The notes: a model not told the origin generated them from the sequence alone. DNA of 64,000 nt from Lachnospiraceae bacterium (GCA_017468395.1 JAFUIR010000015.1:124001-188000); one strand, 5' to 3'. Positions 24,617 to 34,200 are shown, counted from the stretch's first letter. Program-made: numbers and translations.

Positions 24617-24643
24617 TTAGCACTCGTAGCGTGCGAGTGCTAA
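24617..24643. promoter_or_regulatory. CIRCE operator (HrcA site)
   Basis: TTAGCACTC (24617-24625), nine bases, GAGTGCTAA (24635-24643): an exact match to the HrcA consensus. It ends eight bases upstream of the htpG -35 hexamer. Confidence 0.95.
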
Positions 24644-24715
24644 TAATTCTTCCCAAATCCGCTCCAGAAGCGGTTTTGAGCATTTCTAAACTTTTTCTAA
24701 ACTGAAATTTTTCTC

Positions 24716-25771
24716 CTAAGGCATGGAACTTTCCACAATAATTTCCGTTGCCCTTTCAGGATAAAGATCAGACTCAAAGTTAAAATAATTGGGATGATCC
24801 GGTACCAGTTCGTAATAAATATCCGAATATGCCGCAATTTGCGCATCCGTTTGCATAAAGCAGCGATATTTATGACCTATTTTTCTGGGACTTGTATCAC
24901 AGTGATACCAACCATCTCCTACGTTTACCAAATTCCACCAGTGGTTCGTGTTCCCGCCGATTCTGGTAACACACATATTGGGAATCCCCACTCTGGTAAG
25001 CAATACTTCATAGGTTGCATAGTAAGCGTAACAGTCGCCTCTTTTGTCATGCAGTCCCTCGTAAGCGCCAGCAAGCAAACCTCTGTCACCGGCGCTGTAA
25101 CTGTATTTAATCTGGTAATGGCACCAGTCCCACAGTACCTGCGCTTTCTCATAATCTGTCATATCTTCCGTAACAACAGATGCAATTACCGCATCCGCCA
25201 ACTGATATATTTCTTCCTCTGTCACTTCCGGGGCATTTACCACTGTCACTACAATGGTCTGGGCAGTTTCATTGCCCGCCTCGTCCGTTGCTTTATAAAC
25301 CACTTCGTAAGTTCCGATAGTGTTCAAATCCACTTCCGATGTGTCGATTTCCAGCGTGCATGAACCTCTGTCATCGTTTACCGTCACATCCTTCTTATAA
25401 GATATGTTACTGCCCACTTCCACGGTTAAGTTTTTTACCCCTTCCAAAGTGGGTGCCGTCACGTCCGGTTCCAACACGACCGGCTCCGTCTCTATAGGCT
25501 CTGTCTCTACAGGTTTTGTCTCTATAGGCTCTATTTCTACAGACTCCGTTTCTACAGGGCTTGTTTCCGCCACATTCCGGGTCTCTTCTGTTCCCGTTTC
25601 TTGGGTTTCCTTTGAAACATCGGAACCTGCTTGTTCCTCCTGCGTGCCCAAGGCACCATTTTGCGCCATATTGGCCGTTTCTTCTGCGCCGCACGCCGTC
25701 ATTCCTACCATTCCAACCAGCAATGCACCTGCAAGTACTTTTTTCCATCCGTTTATCTTCTGTCTTTTCAT
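24716..25771 (-). CDS. Lipoprotein with Ig-like and transglutaminase-like domains
   Basis: 351 residues. A signal peptide with lipobox GMTAC (Cys about residue 27) predicts a surface lipoprotein. An acidic linker of PVETEP/PIETEP repeats (about residues 70-100) leads to one DUF5011-type Ig-like domain (VTAPTLEGVKNLTVEVGSN to EVVYKATDEAGN). The transglutaminase-like core has Cys in KRGDCYAYYA, His in NTNHWWNLV and Asp in YHCDTSPRK, a complete triad. It is a paralogue of the C-terminal part of the 1,177-3,165 product (GDGWYH, VLLTRVGIPN). It lies 18 bp after mgsA. The substrate, perhaps wall peptide or surface protein, is unknown. Confidence 0.88.
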   Translation of the reverse strand: MKRQKINGWKKVLAGALLVGMVGMTACGAEETANMAQNGALGTQEEQAGSDVSKETQETGTEETRNVAETSPVETESVEIEPIETKPVETEPIETEPVVLEPDVTAPTLEGVKNLTVEVGSNISYKKDVTVNDDRGSCTLEIDTSEVDLNTIGTYEVVYKATDEAGNETAQTIVVTVVNAPEVTEEEIYQLADAVIASVVTEDMTDYEKAQVLWDWCHYQIKYSYSAGDRGLLAGAYEGLHDKRGDCYAYYATYEVLLTRVGIPNMCVTRIGGNTNHWWNLVNVGDGWYHCDTSPRKIGHKYRCFMQTDAQIAAYSDIYYELVPDHPNYFNFESDLYPERATEIIVESSMP

Positions 25772-25789
25772 AATCCTGTCACTGTCCGC

Positions 25790-26260
25790 TTACAAAGAAT
25801 GGGCTCTGTCCTCCACGTTTTTCTTGAAATTCTGCACTACATGGTCATATTCCTGCTCCATATATTTGGAGGTAATCAAAAAATCTGCAGTAGCCTTGTT
25901 ATTTGCAATAGGAATATCATATACCTGCGCAATACGGAGAAGTGCTTTTACATCCGGGTCGTGGGGCTGGGCTGTCAAAGGGTCTGAGAAAAAGATAATA
26001 AAATCCACCCTGCCTTCTACAATTTTGGCACCAATCTGCTGGTCGCCTCCCAAAGGACCGCTGTTGTACCCACGCACGGGAAGTCCCGTTTTATCGGAGA
26101 TCATCCTTGCCGTTGTCCCTGTTCCGCACAAAAAATGTTTTTTCAAAATTTCCTTATTATCATCGCACCATTTAATCAACTCAGGTTTCATATTATCATG
26201 CGCAATCAGCGCGATGTTTTTCTGTTTTCCGATGGTAAGTGTTATAAAATCCTCGCCCAT
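25790..26260 (-). CDS. mgsA: Methylglyoxal synthase
   Basis: 156 residues. It converts dihydroxyacetone phosphate to methylglyoxal and phosphate, a glycolytic bypass used under phosphate limitation. Family motifs are IALIAHDNMKPELIKW, the phosphate loop LCGTGTTARMI, GYNSGPLGGDQQIGAKI and FFSDPLTAQPHDPDVKALLR with the catalytic Asp residues. It lies 15 bp after the foldase lipoprotein gene and 18 bp before the transglutaminase lipoprotein gene, an unusual grouping. Confidence 0.95.
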   Translation of the reverse strand: MGEDFITLTIGKQKNIALIAHDNMKPELIKWCDDNKEILKKHFLCGTGTTARMISDKTGLPVRGYNSGPLGGDQQIGAKIVEGRVDFIIFFSDPLTAQPHDPDVKALLRIAQVYDIPIANNKATADFLITSKYMEQEYDHVVQNFKKNVEDRAHSL

Positions 26261-26275
26261 TTTTGTTCCTCCGCT

Positions 26276-27331
26276 CTAAGAAAAATATTTATCGTATATA
26301 TCAAAAAAGTTTGATGTGGTCACATTTTCATCATGGATAAACTCCACCTGCTGCCACAATTCATCATTCAATTTTCTCGTCAGGGTATTTACAAAAGCGT
26401 CATACTCCTGCCCGAAAACTTCCTTTTTCCGTTCTTCCACAATTTTTAACTTATTATTATCCGTTTCTTCCCGGTTAAAGGTATTCATACATTTGATGAT
26501 ATGGTAGCCGTTTCTGCTCTCCACAATACCGCTGATTTCACCATTTCCCAAATTAAAAGCCGCGCTTTCAAATGCCTGATCCATCTCCCCTTTACCAAAA
26601 GAATAAGTCAGCACTTCATCGTCACTATATTTTCCTGCCAGAGTTTCAAAACTCTGCTCACCGCTTGTAGCCAGTGCATGCACTTCTGCCGCCGTGGCAT
26701 ACGCGGTTTCCTTTGCATGCTCCGTAAATTCCACCTTCTGCCCTGTACCGTCTATAGTATATGTCTTTATCAAAATATGCTGTACGGTAATGGTTCTTGC
26801 TTCATCATCACTGATTTCCGGATTGATGTCCCTAATAATCTGTTTATATACTTTTTGCGCCAGTGCGTAGTCTTCATACAATCTTCTGACGTCCTCATGC
26901 TCAATGCCCATAAGCGCAATCTCCGTCTCGTTCAGAGATTGGAAATATTCATTTGCCGCCTGATCCGCCAACGCCAGTTCATATTCATCCAGCACCACTC
27001 CCTTGCTCTGCGCCAAAAGAGTCATACTTTTTACCTGCGCCATTCTGGCAAGCACAGTTTCTTTCACATTTTCTTCTAACGTCACACCGTCCAAATCTGT
27101 TTCCCAGATTTGCTGACCATACACATTTTCATACTGATTTTGGGTATTGGTCAGATAAATCATAATTTCCGGAAGGGTGCAGGAAACCTTTTCAATTTTA
27201 AAAACCTCATCTTTTTTAAACCCCGTCGTAAGTACCACAGTAGTGTCACCTTCGCCGCAAGCTGTCAGAAAAAGAAGCAGTGATGCAAAAATGCAGCACA
27301 GTTTTGTCCATATTTTCATTTTTGTTCTCAT
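26276..27331 (-). CDS. PpiC/PrsA-type peptidyl-prolyl isomerase lipoprotein
   Basis: 351 residues. The signal peptide ends with LFLTACG (lipobox Cys about residue 26). A helical SurA_N-like segment is followed by a parvulin domain from about residue 185 (TVQHILIKTY, FETLAGKYSDDE, SFGKGEMDQAFESAAFNLGN, SRNGYHIIKC). Such proteins help exported proteins fold outside the membrane. It is first of a three-gene unit with mgsA and the transglutaminase lipoprotein and could fold the latter (inference). A promoter with a 17-bp spacer lies 40 bp upstream. Confidence 0.9.
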   Translation of the reverse strand: MRTKMKIWTKLCCIFASLLLFLTACGEGDTTVVLTTGFKKDEVFKIEKVSCTLPEIMIYLTNTQNQYENVYGQQIWETDLDGVTLEENVKETVLARMAQVKSMTLLAQSKGVVLDEYELALADQAANEYFQSLNETEIALMGIEHEDVRRLYEDYALAQKVYKQIIRDINPEISDDEARTITVQHILIKTYTIDGTGQKVEFTEHAKETAYATAAEVHALATSGEQSFETLAGKYSDDEVLTYSFGKGEMDQAFESAAFNLGNGEISGIVESRNGYHIIKCMNTFNREETDNNKLKIVEERKKEVFGQEYDAFVNTLTRKLNDELWQQVEFIHDENVTTSNFFDIYDKYFS

Positions 27332-27371
27332 CTATAATTCATCCTTCCTCAAAAGGGAATACGCCTTTAGT

Positions 27372-27400
27372 ATCATAACAGAAAACCTTATTTTCTACAA
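27372..27400 (-). promoter_or_regulatory. Promoter of the foldase/mgsA/transglutaminase unit
   Basis: On the minus strand TTGTAG (27395-27400), 17 bp, TATGAT (27372-27377). Confidence 0.6.
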
Positions 27401-27415
27401 GAAAAAGAAATACCG

Positions 27416-30070
27416 TTAAAACAGTATTTCTTTCACTTTACTTCCCTGGCTGCTTCTCTCCACCACAATCTGATGGTCAATTCTCTCTCTCAATTCCTGC
27501 ACGTGGGATATAATACCAATCATACGGTTCCGCTCCACCAGACCTTGCAAAGTCTCGCAGGCCTGGTCTAAGGATTCACTGTCCAGCGCTCCGAAGCCTT
27601 CGTCCACAAACAGCGCCTCGACTTTAATACCGCCGTTTAGTGCCTGAATCACATCGCTTAATCCCAGCGCCAATGCCAAAGATGCCTTGAAGGACTCTCC
27701 GCCGGACAAAGTCTTTACCGAACGCATCTTTCCCGTGTAGTAGTCCATCACTTCAATTTCCAGACTGTTTTTCGTCCTGCCATCGGAAGTTTCCTCCATA
27801 CGGGACATTTCGTAACGTCCACCGGTCATATGGGAAAACCGCATATTGGCTGCCCGTAATATTTCGTCAAAATATCCGATGAGGACATATTGCTCAAAGA
27901 CCATTCTCTTTTTATTATTTCCCGAAGCCAGATTGTCCAAATCTTTCACATAGCCATATTCTGTGCTGATTTTTTCCAATTTTTCCTGTTTTTCTTTTAC
28001 ACCGGACAAAGTTCCCTTAATCCTATCCGCCAGACTGCTTATTTTTTCCTGCCGAAGCCGGATTTCTTCTTTCTTTTCTTTGGCGTCCCCAAGGGCTTTC
28101 TCTACTTCCGTTTCATCTACCCTTGTAAGTCCCTTCACTTCCTGCTCCAAATGTTCTTTTAATGCAATAATTCCCGCCAATTCTTCACGGTACTTTTGTT
28201 CCCTGCGCTCCATTTGGCTGCGCTCCGTTTCCGGCAAAAAGGCACTGTGAAATTCTTCTTCACTTTCAAAACCGCAGTTCCTCATGGTTTCCTCAAACTG
28301 CTCTTTAGCTTCTTTTACTTGAAGTTCCAGCCCTTTTCCTTCTTTTGCGGTTTCTTTCTGTTCCTCTGTCTTAGACTGTATAAGTCCCAATACGCGGTCA
28401 TATCTTGTAACATATTCCCGCACCTGCTTTGCAGAATCTTCCTCTATTTTTATATCTGCTGCAACGAACTCTTCCTCTTTCGTCCCGCACATTTTCGCAA
28501 GTTCCCTGTACTGCTTTTCCAGTTCTTCCTTTTGTCCGTTTAAATTTTGAACCTGTGTAAACAAACTTACCGTTTTTTCCTGACAAGATAAAAGAGCTTG
28601 TTCCTTTTCTTCCATATTGTCTTTCAGTTGACGGATTGCCTCTTCGGACAAAATTCCTACTGCAGGTTTTGCCGGAGCCGGATGCTCTGTGGAGCCGCAA
28701 ACAGGACAAGGCATCCCGGGCACAAGCATATTTGCAGCAAGTCCGATTGCCGCATGCCTGCGGGCTCTGTCAGCATTTTCATACTCACTTTTTACTTTCT
28801 CCCGCTCCAGTTCCAATGCCACATAAAGTTCTTGGGCATTTTGATGTTCCTTTTGCTTTTCTCTAAGGGCTTTGTCCTGCAGGGCAATTTTTTCCTGCAC
28901 AGCATTTTGTTGTTCCCGCAGTGCAAAATATTCCTCCAGTTTTTCCCGGCAGTCATAATATTTTTGCAGTGCTTTTTTCTCACTGCCAAGAATCTTTATT
29001 TCCTCTTCCAGCGACAAAAAGCGCCTGTTATTTTTTTCTTTTTGTAAATCCAACGCCCGCCAGACCTCTTCTTTACTCTTAACCTGTGCAGCACCTGCTG
29101 CTTTTTGCAAAATCCGGCGCATTTTCTCGATTTCTGAACTCTGACCAATTAAGTCAATGTGTTTTTTGCATGCCTCATCCCATTGGGAAATTTTACGGTT
29201 TTGTTCCTGAACCCTTGCAAGTTCTGCCGACAATTCATTGACTCCGGCATCTGTTTGCGCATAGTCCTTTTCATTGGCCTCTAAAAGTTGCCTTATAAGT
29301 TTTTGCCAATCAAAAAGACACTCTCGGATGGCTTCGTAATTCCAATTGTCTGTTTCAGTCAACAACTGTAACTGGTCTTTTTTTTGCGCGATAACATCTG
29401 TTGTGTATTCTGCATTGTCCAAAAGAAGCCTGATGTCCTCTTCCAGTTTGTGTCTCTGCTCCGCCGCTTTAACATACAAAGCATTAGAACGTTCTCTCAA
29501 ATTTCTTGCAAACTGCTCATAAACCCCGGTTCCGAATATTTCACGGAAAATACTGATTTTATCCCTGGCCGGAGCCGTCAGCATCTTTGAAAACTGTCCT
29601 TGTGCAATCATGGATATTTGCTTAAACTGTTCCTGCGCCAGAACCAAAATCTCCTGCATTTTAGCATTGACTTCTTTGGTTCCTTCAATGATCTTTCCAT
29701 CAGGCAGATAAATAACTGCATTTTCCTTTTCTTTTGTCCATTCACTGGTGCCACTTTTTTTCTTTTTAGGTCGCAGATACTCCGGATTTCTGCAAATACG
29801 GTACTCCTTGCCGCCATGGGTCATAGTAAGTTCCACAAACGTGGGAATATCCCCCGATGCAAAATCACTTCGTACGCTCCCTTTTTCTCTGGTGTCACCG
29901 CTCAGCGTGCCATAAAGTGCATAAGTAATAGCATCAAAAATAGTGGTCTTCCCTGCACCGGTAGAACCGGTAATCAAAAAAAGCCCTTTGCCCTGAAATT
30001 TCTTAAAATCTATCTCCACCTTATCCTTGTAAGGTCCCCACGCACTAATCACAAGATAATCCGGTCTCAT
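27416..30070 (-). CDS. sbcC: Exonuclease SbcCD subunit C (Rad50-like)
   Basis: 884 residues, an SMC-like ATPase. Walker A is GSTGAGKTTIFDAITYALYG near residue 34. Two long coiled coils flank a zinc hook at MPCPVCGSTEHP (about residue 455). The signature is LSGGESFKASLALALGLSDV and Walker B EALFVDEGFGALD near the C-terminus. With SbcD it opens hairpins and trims DNA ends. It is shorter than E. coli SbcC, mainly in the coiled coil. ATG 30070 has AAAAGGAG upstream, and the gene lies 21 bp after sbcD. Confidence 0.95.
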   Translation of the reverse strand: MRPDYLVISAWGPYKDKVEIDFKKFQGKGLFLITGSTGAGKTTIFDAITYALYGTLSGDTREKGSVRSDFASGDIPTFVELTMTHGGKEYRICRNPEYLRPKKKKSGTSEWTKEKENAVIYLPDGKIIEGTKEVNAKMQEILVLAQEQFKQISMIAQGQFSKMLTAPARDKISIFREIFGTGVYEQFARNLRERSNALYVKAAEQRHKLEEDIRLLLDNAEYTTDVIAQKKDQLQLLTETDNWNYEAIRECLFDWQKLIRQLLEANEKDYAQTDAGVNELSAELARVQEQNRKISQWDEACKKHIDLIGQSSEIEKMRRILQKAAGAAQVKSKEEVWRALDLQKEKNNRRFLSLEEEIKILGSEKKALQKYYDCREKLEEYFALREQQNAVQEKIALQDKALREKQKEHQNAQELYVALELEREKVKSEYENADRARRHAAIGLAANMLVPGMPCPVCGSTEHPAPAKPAVGILSEEAIRQLKDNMEEKEQALLSCQEKTVSLFTQVQNLNGQKEELEKQYRELAKMCGTKEEEFVAADIKIEEDSAKQVREYVTRYDRVLGLIQSKTEEQKETAKEGKGLELQVKEAKEQFEETMRNCGFESEEEFHSAFLPETERSQMERREQKYREELAGIIALKEHLEQEVKGLTRVDETEVEKALGDAKEKKEEIRLRQEKISSLADRIKGTLSGVKEKQEKLEKISTEYGYVKDLDNLASGNNKKRMVFEQYVLIGYFDEILRAANMRFSHMTGGRYEMSRMEETSDGRTKNSLEIEVMDYYTGKMRSVKTLSGGESFKASLALALGLSDVIQALNGGIKVEALFVDEGFGALDSESLDQACETLQGLVERNRMIGIISHVQELRERIDHQIVVERSSQGSKVKEILF

Positions 30071-30091
30071 ACCGCATCTCCTTTTCCCTTT

Positions 30092-31219
30092 CTACTCTTC
30101 TTTGGCCGCCTGCCTGATAATCTCCATACGGATTTCATCCGGTTTCTCACCCTTCAACATCTCATAAAAATCTGCGAATAATTCCTCCGTGCTTTTTTGC
30201 CCCAACTGTACGCGGATTTCTGAAACGTCACCTTGCTCTTTCAAATTCTTTTCCAGTACAATTTGCATAACATTAGGATAGACACTGCGCAAAGCCCCGA
30301 TAGGATCAAGTAATTCTACCTCATCTGTCAAAACTGCCTGAACATAGTCTTCACGGGCATTTGCCTCCTCTTCCTGTCCCATTGCCAGAAGCTGTGCCAA
30401 ACTGCCTTTTATCACCCGCATTTCACGAAGAGGTACCAACTCTTTCTTTTCCACCTGCACCTGCCCTTTTTCCTTTAAAGTGACTATATTCACATACTTA
30501 CTGCCCTTTACTTCAGAAAAAGAATATTTCAGCGGCGAACCCGCATAATATACTTCACTTTTTCCAATGCGCTGCGGTTTGTGAATGTGTCCCAAAGCCA
30601 CATAATCAAACATGTCAAACAAAGAGACCGGTACGTTATCCAAGCCTCCCACATTTACTTTTGTTTCCGAGTCGGAAAGTTCCGGCGCTTCGCCGCCTTC
30701 TCCTGTCACAAAAAAATGGGTAACCAGCACATTTCTCGTCCGCAAATCCATGGTCATGGGCACTCCTGACAAAATTCTTTCCACTGCCTCCGCACTGTTT
30801 TTTGCCTGTACCACTGCAGGTTTCACAAAAGGCAGACAGACAAAGTCCACCGGTCCGTAATCATCTTCCAATACTACTCGTTTTACCTCGCCTTCATCAC
30901 CGCCGGCAATGTATAACCCCTGCTTTTCCAAAATTCTATCTGCAAAAGCCACCCTCTCACCGCTGTCATGATTTCCGCTAATCATAATCACAGGGATTTG
31001 CTCCAATAAAAGTCCGGTTAAAAAAGAATCCAAAAGTTCAACCGCTTCCGTAGAAGGAATGGCTCTGTCATAAATATCTCCCGCTATTACCACCGCATCT
31101 ATTTTTTCTGTGACGGTAATGGTTTTTATCTGCTCTAAAATATACCTTTGGTCCTCCAGCATAGAAAATCCATTCACGCTTTTTCCGATATGTAAATCAC
31201 TTGTGTGCAAAAACTTCAT
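30092..31219 (-). CDS. sbcD: Exonuclease SbcCD subunit D (Mre11-like)
   Basis: 375 residues. The metallophosphoesterase motifs are ordered as expected: KFLHTSDLHIGKSVNGF, VVIAGDIYDRAIPS, MISGNHDSGERVAF, LVTHFFV and VALGHIHKPQ. They bind two metal ions for nuclease action. The C-terminal part (about 280-375) is the SbcC-binding cap. ATG 31219 follows AAAGGGC. TATAAT on the minus strand at 31270-31275 suggests the promoter. It forms an operon with sbcC. Confidence 0.95.
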   Translation of the reverse strand: MKFLHTSDLHIGKSVNGFSMLEDQRYILEQIKTITVTEKIDAVVIAGDIYDRAIPSTEAVELLDSFLTGLLLEQIPVIMISGNHDSGERVAFADRILEKQGLYIAGGDEGEVKRVVLEDDYGPVDFVCLPFVKPAVVQAKNSAEAVERILSGVPMTMDLRTRNVLVTHFFVTGEGGEAPELSDSETKVNVGGLDNVPVSLFDMFDYVALGHIHKPQRIGKSEVYYAGSPLKYSFSEVKGSKYVNIVTLKEKGQVQVEKKELVPLREMRVIKGSLAQLLAMGQEEEANAREDYVQAVLTDEVELLDPIGALRSVYPNVMQIVLEKNLKEQGDVSEIRVQLGQKSTEELFADFYEMLKGEKPDEIRMEIIRQAAKEE

Positions 31220-31313
31220 AAACTGCCCTTTCAGCCTCCTGTAGGCTCCCCTTCCAAACTATCTACTTTATTATAACAGATTTTAAACCCACAATCACAC
31301 TTCTTTTCTTTAT

Positions 31314-32258
31314 TTATACCCAGTACAAGTCCACCGCTTCACTGGCCTCAAAAAAATCCTTAGAGAATTTTTCCATCACTTCATTTATTGCGGTTTCCTT
31401 GGAAATTCCGAATTTCTGACATATTAAAACGCAGGCCTGTATTCCTTGCTGTATTCCACGTTCTTCAAAGGCTTCACTCCAATTACACATCTCTCTTACC
31501 TCCTCTTGCATTTCCTTAGACATCTTCATTCCATACATATTTTCTAATATTTCGATTTTCTTCTCTAAATCAATTTTATTTGAAAATAGGGTATTTAGCA
31601 TATGATGCAGACTTCTTTCCTCCATACTTGACTCTTCATCCAAGCAAACCATTATCAACGCCATCTTATCAAATTCACATTTTTTTGCCTCCATAACACC
31701 TTGCACTTTTTCCTGCGCCAACGCATATTTAGTAATTGCATTTCCCACCTTATGCGGCACATTCATGCATATCCATATACTGTACACTTTCTTTAGAGCA
31801 TCATATTTAGAATCTTCAAACTCAGTTCCCTGCTGTGTACTTACCATTCGTGCACAATAAAATATCCCTCTTGTCACCAAACTGTATTTTTCATGAAAAC
31901 TTTTTTGCGCCTCAATATTAATTAACATTTTAATGCTTTCATTTTGTTCCCTACAAGGAACGTATATGGAGAATCTCAAATCAAAAGTAATATACTCCTC
32001 TCCCGTTTCAAAAGATTCTGTATTATCGCCCACAATACGGGAACTTCGCCCCTGTAACAGTATGTTTGCAACCTGTATTTCCGGTTCAATATATCCCTTG
32101 ATTTCTTCCACGGAAAATCCTGCCAATTCTTCTACTGTTTCTTTTAAAATCCACGCCAAAATCTCCCGATGGCTCAGTATTCTTTTCACATGTCCATCAT
32201 ACTTTTCTTTTAATTCTGCCGCTTCCAATGTTGTACATAACGAAGTCTTTTGCTGCAT
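31314..32258 (-). CDS. Rpn-like PD-(D/E)XK nuclease-family protein
   Basis: 314 residues. It resembles the PD-(D/E)XK 'transposase/Rpn' proteins abundant in Lachnospiraceae: SHREILAWILKETVEELAGF, a catalytic Asp in EYITFDLRFSIYVP and E-x-Q in MLINIEAQKSFHEKYS. The C-terminal region (about 200-314) is helical and includes EERGIQQGIQACVLICQKFG. Rpn nucleases cut DNA with little specificity and promote recombination; this copy's activity is untested. AGGAGG precedes ATG 32258. It stands alone downstream of ilvE's terminator. Confidence 0.85.
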   Translation of the reverse strand: MQQKTSLCTTLEAAELKEKYDGHVKRILSHREILAWILKETVEELAGFSVEEIKGYIEPEIQVANILLQGRSSRIVGDNTESFETGEEYITFDLRFSIYVPCREQNESIKMLINIEAQKSFHEKYSLVTRGIFYCARMVSTQQGTEFEDSKYDALKKVYSIWICMNVPHKVGNAITKYALAQEKVQGVMEAKKCEFDKMALIMVCLDEESSMEERSLHHMLNTLFSNKIDLEKKIEILENMYGMKMSKEMQEEVREMCNWSEAFEERGIQQGIQACVLICQKFGISKETAINEVMEKFSKDFFEASEAVDLYWV

Positions 32259-32454
32259 AATACCTCCTATTAGGGCAGACAGACTCCTATGTTTTCCTTT
32301 TGCCAGCCTGCCAAATTCTTTAATGTCCTGAATCTCTGGCAGAAACTGCCGGAACGTGCGAATGCACTAATAATAGATTCTTTAGATATTCTTATTGTAA
32401 GTTCGGCGCAATGATTTGTCAAATACTTTATTTCGTTAATTCAAGCAATAAAAA

Positions 32455-32503
32455 GGGCTGCCGGAAAAATTTTTGATTGTCTATCAATTTTTTCCAACAG
32501 CCC
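32455..32503 (-). terminator. Terminator of ilvE
   Basis: On the minus strand GGGCTG-type arms (32455-32474 with 32485-32503, including GGAAAAAATT) form a long stem followed by TTTTTATT. Confidence 0.85.
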
Positions 32504-32518
32504 TGTTTAAATCAGTTC

Positions 32519-33544
32519 TTATTTAATCACATGAATCCAGCCCTTGGGTGCTTCGATGCGTCCCATCTGGATACCGGTAAGAGTATCGTACAATTTCTTG
32601 GTTGTAGGACCCATTTCAGTCATGCCGGCAGGCAGACAGATTTCTTTGCCATGGTCTACAATCTTTCCTACAGGAGAGATAACTGCCGCTGTACCGCAAA
32701 GACCGCACTCAGCCATATCACCAAGTTCAGACAAATAAACTTCTCTTTCTTCTACTTCCAGTCCCAAATATTCCTTTGCCACATAGAGCAGGGAACGTCT
32801 TGTGATAGAGGGCAGGATACTGTCAGACTTGGGAGTTACAACTTTGCCGTCTTTGGTAACAAACAAAAAGTTTGCTCCGCCGGTTTCCTCTACTTTTGTT
32901 CTTGTACCGGGGTCAAGATACATATTTTCATCATAACCTTCCGCATGGGCAGATACGATTGCATGCAAACTCATAGCATAGTTAAGACCGGCTTTAATGT
33001 GACCGGTACCATTTGGAGCTGCACGGTCAAAATCACTTACTCTGATAGTCAGAGGTTTTACGCCGCCTTTAAAGTAAGGACCAACAGGTGTGCAAAAAGC
33101 TCTAAACTGATACTCCGTAGCCGGTTTTACACCGATAACGGGATTCATGCCAAACATGTAGGGACGGATATAAAGAGTTGCTCCGCTACCGTAAGGAGGA
33201 ACATACGCTTCATTCGCCGCAACCACCTGAGAAATAGCCTCCACAAAACGTTCTTTAGGGAACACCGGCATCTCCAGTCTCTTTGCAGATGCTTCCATAC
33301 GTTCTGCATTTAAATCAGGACGGAAAGTAACAATATGTCCGTCTTCTGTTGTATATGCTTTAAGGCCTTCAAAAATGGTCTGTGCATACTGCAAAACTCC
33401 TGCACATTCACTCATGGTAATCATGGGGTCATCAATCAGTGCACCATTATCCCAAGCACCATCTTTAAAATTTGAAACATATCTCTTTTCGGTTTCTACA
33501 TAACCGAAGCCGAGATTGGACCAATCAATATTCTTTTTTTCCAT
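32519..33544 (-). CDS. ilvE: Branched-chain amino acid aminotransferase
   Basis: 341 residues starting at ATG 33544 (MEKKNIDWSNLGFGYVETEK). It is a PLP enzyme that transaminates Leu, Ile and Val. The PLP lysine is in GTGHIKAGLNYAMSL, and the family signature includes LYVAKEYLGLEVEEREV and MAECGLCGTAAVISPVG. A longer frame upstream (to 33634) crosses the promoter, so it was rejected. Its own promoter lies between folA and this gene, and a terminator follows, so it can be monocistronic. No T-box is visible. Confidence 0.95.
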   Translation of the reverse strand: MEKKNIDWSNLGFGYVETEKRYVSNFKDGAWDNGALIDDPMITMSECAGVLQYAQTIFEGLKAYTTEDGHIVTFRPDLNAERMEASAKRLEMPVFPKERFVEAISQVVAANEAYVPPYGSGATLYIRPYMFGMNPVIGVKPATEYQFRAFCTPVGPYFKGGVKPLTIRVSDFDRAAPNGTGHIKAGLNYAMSLHAIVSAHAEGYDENMYLDPGTRTKVEETGGANFLFVTKDGKVVTPKSDSILPSITRRSLLYVAKEYLGLEVEEREVYLSELGDMAECGLCGTAAVISPVGKIVDHGKEICLPAGMTEMGPTTKKLYDTLTGIQMGRIEAPKGWIHVIK

Positions 33545-33605
33545 TTTAATCCACCGACCTTTGCCTAATAAATATAGTAAATTGTGGCTTGTACCACTTT
33601 TAAAC

Positions 33606-33634
33606 ATTATCGTACTAATGTGATAAATTGTCAA
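33606..33634 (-). promoter_or_regulatory. ilvE promoter
   Basis: On the minus strand a perfect TTGACA (33629-33634), a 17-bp spacer and GATAAT (33606-33611). The leader is about 55 bases. Confidence 0.75.
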
Positions 33635-33642
33635 GATTTTAC

Positions 33643-34143
33643 TTATTGAACCTTATTTTTTCTCTCATACTTCACAAACTGATAGGTCAGGTCAAAATAA
33701 ACCTGCTCATCACTGTCCGCCGTAATTTCCCACTCCGGGTCTGCATCCAAATTTGGGAAATAACTGTCTGCCTCATAAGCATGATCAATCCTGGTTACAT
33801 GGGCCACATCACAATAGGGAAGCATCTGCTTGTAAATACTGTCTCCGCCAATAATGTAAATATCCTCCGTAGAATATTTTTTCAATTCTTCCAAAAGTTC
33901 ATCCACACTGTGAACCACAACCGCTCCATTTACTTCATAACTTTCATTTTTTGAAAGAATAATGTTAGTGCGGTTCTTTAAAGGCTGCCCCTGCGGAAAT
34001 GTTTCCAAAGTCTTTCTGCCAAGCACCACCACTTTTCCCGTGGTCAGTTCGCGGAACATTTTCATATCGTTAGGAATACTTACCAGCAACTTGTTTTTAT
34101 TGCCGATTGCCCAGTTTTCATCTACTGCCACAACTAAATTCAT
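33643..34143 (-). CDS. folA: Dihydrofolate reductase
   Basis: 166 residues from ATG 34143, eight bases after AAAGGAG. It reduces dihydrofolate to tetrahydrofolate with NADPH. Motifs are MNLVVAVDENWAIGNKNKLL, IPNDMKMFRELTTGKVVVLG, RKTLETFP and DIYIIGGDSIYKQMLP. A longer frame upstream lacks a start signal. It lies downstream of thyA on the same strand, the usual folate pairing, but a 228-bp gap with a long hairpin separates them. Confidence 0.96.
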   Translation of the reverse strand: MNLVVAVDENWAIGNKNKLLVSIPNDMKMFRELTTGKVVVLGRKTLETFPQGQPLKNRTNIILSKNESYEVNGAVVVHSVDELLEELKKYSTEDIYIIGGDSIYKQMLPYCDVAHVTRIDHAYEADSYFPNLDADPEWEITADSDEQVYFDLTYQFVKYERKNKVQ

Positions 34144-34200
34144 AAACCATTCTCCTTTTAGTATTTTTGACTGATTGCTACCAGGAATGTTACAGAGGGC

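Noticed and set aside
33545-33642. T-box leader before ilvE
   Set aside because: The promoter lies only about 60 bases before the start codon and there is no T-box core sequence.
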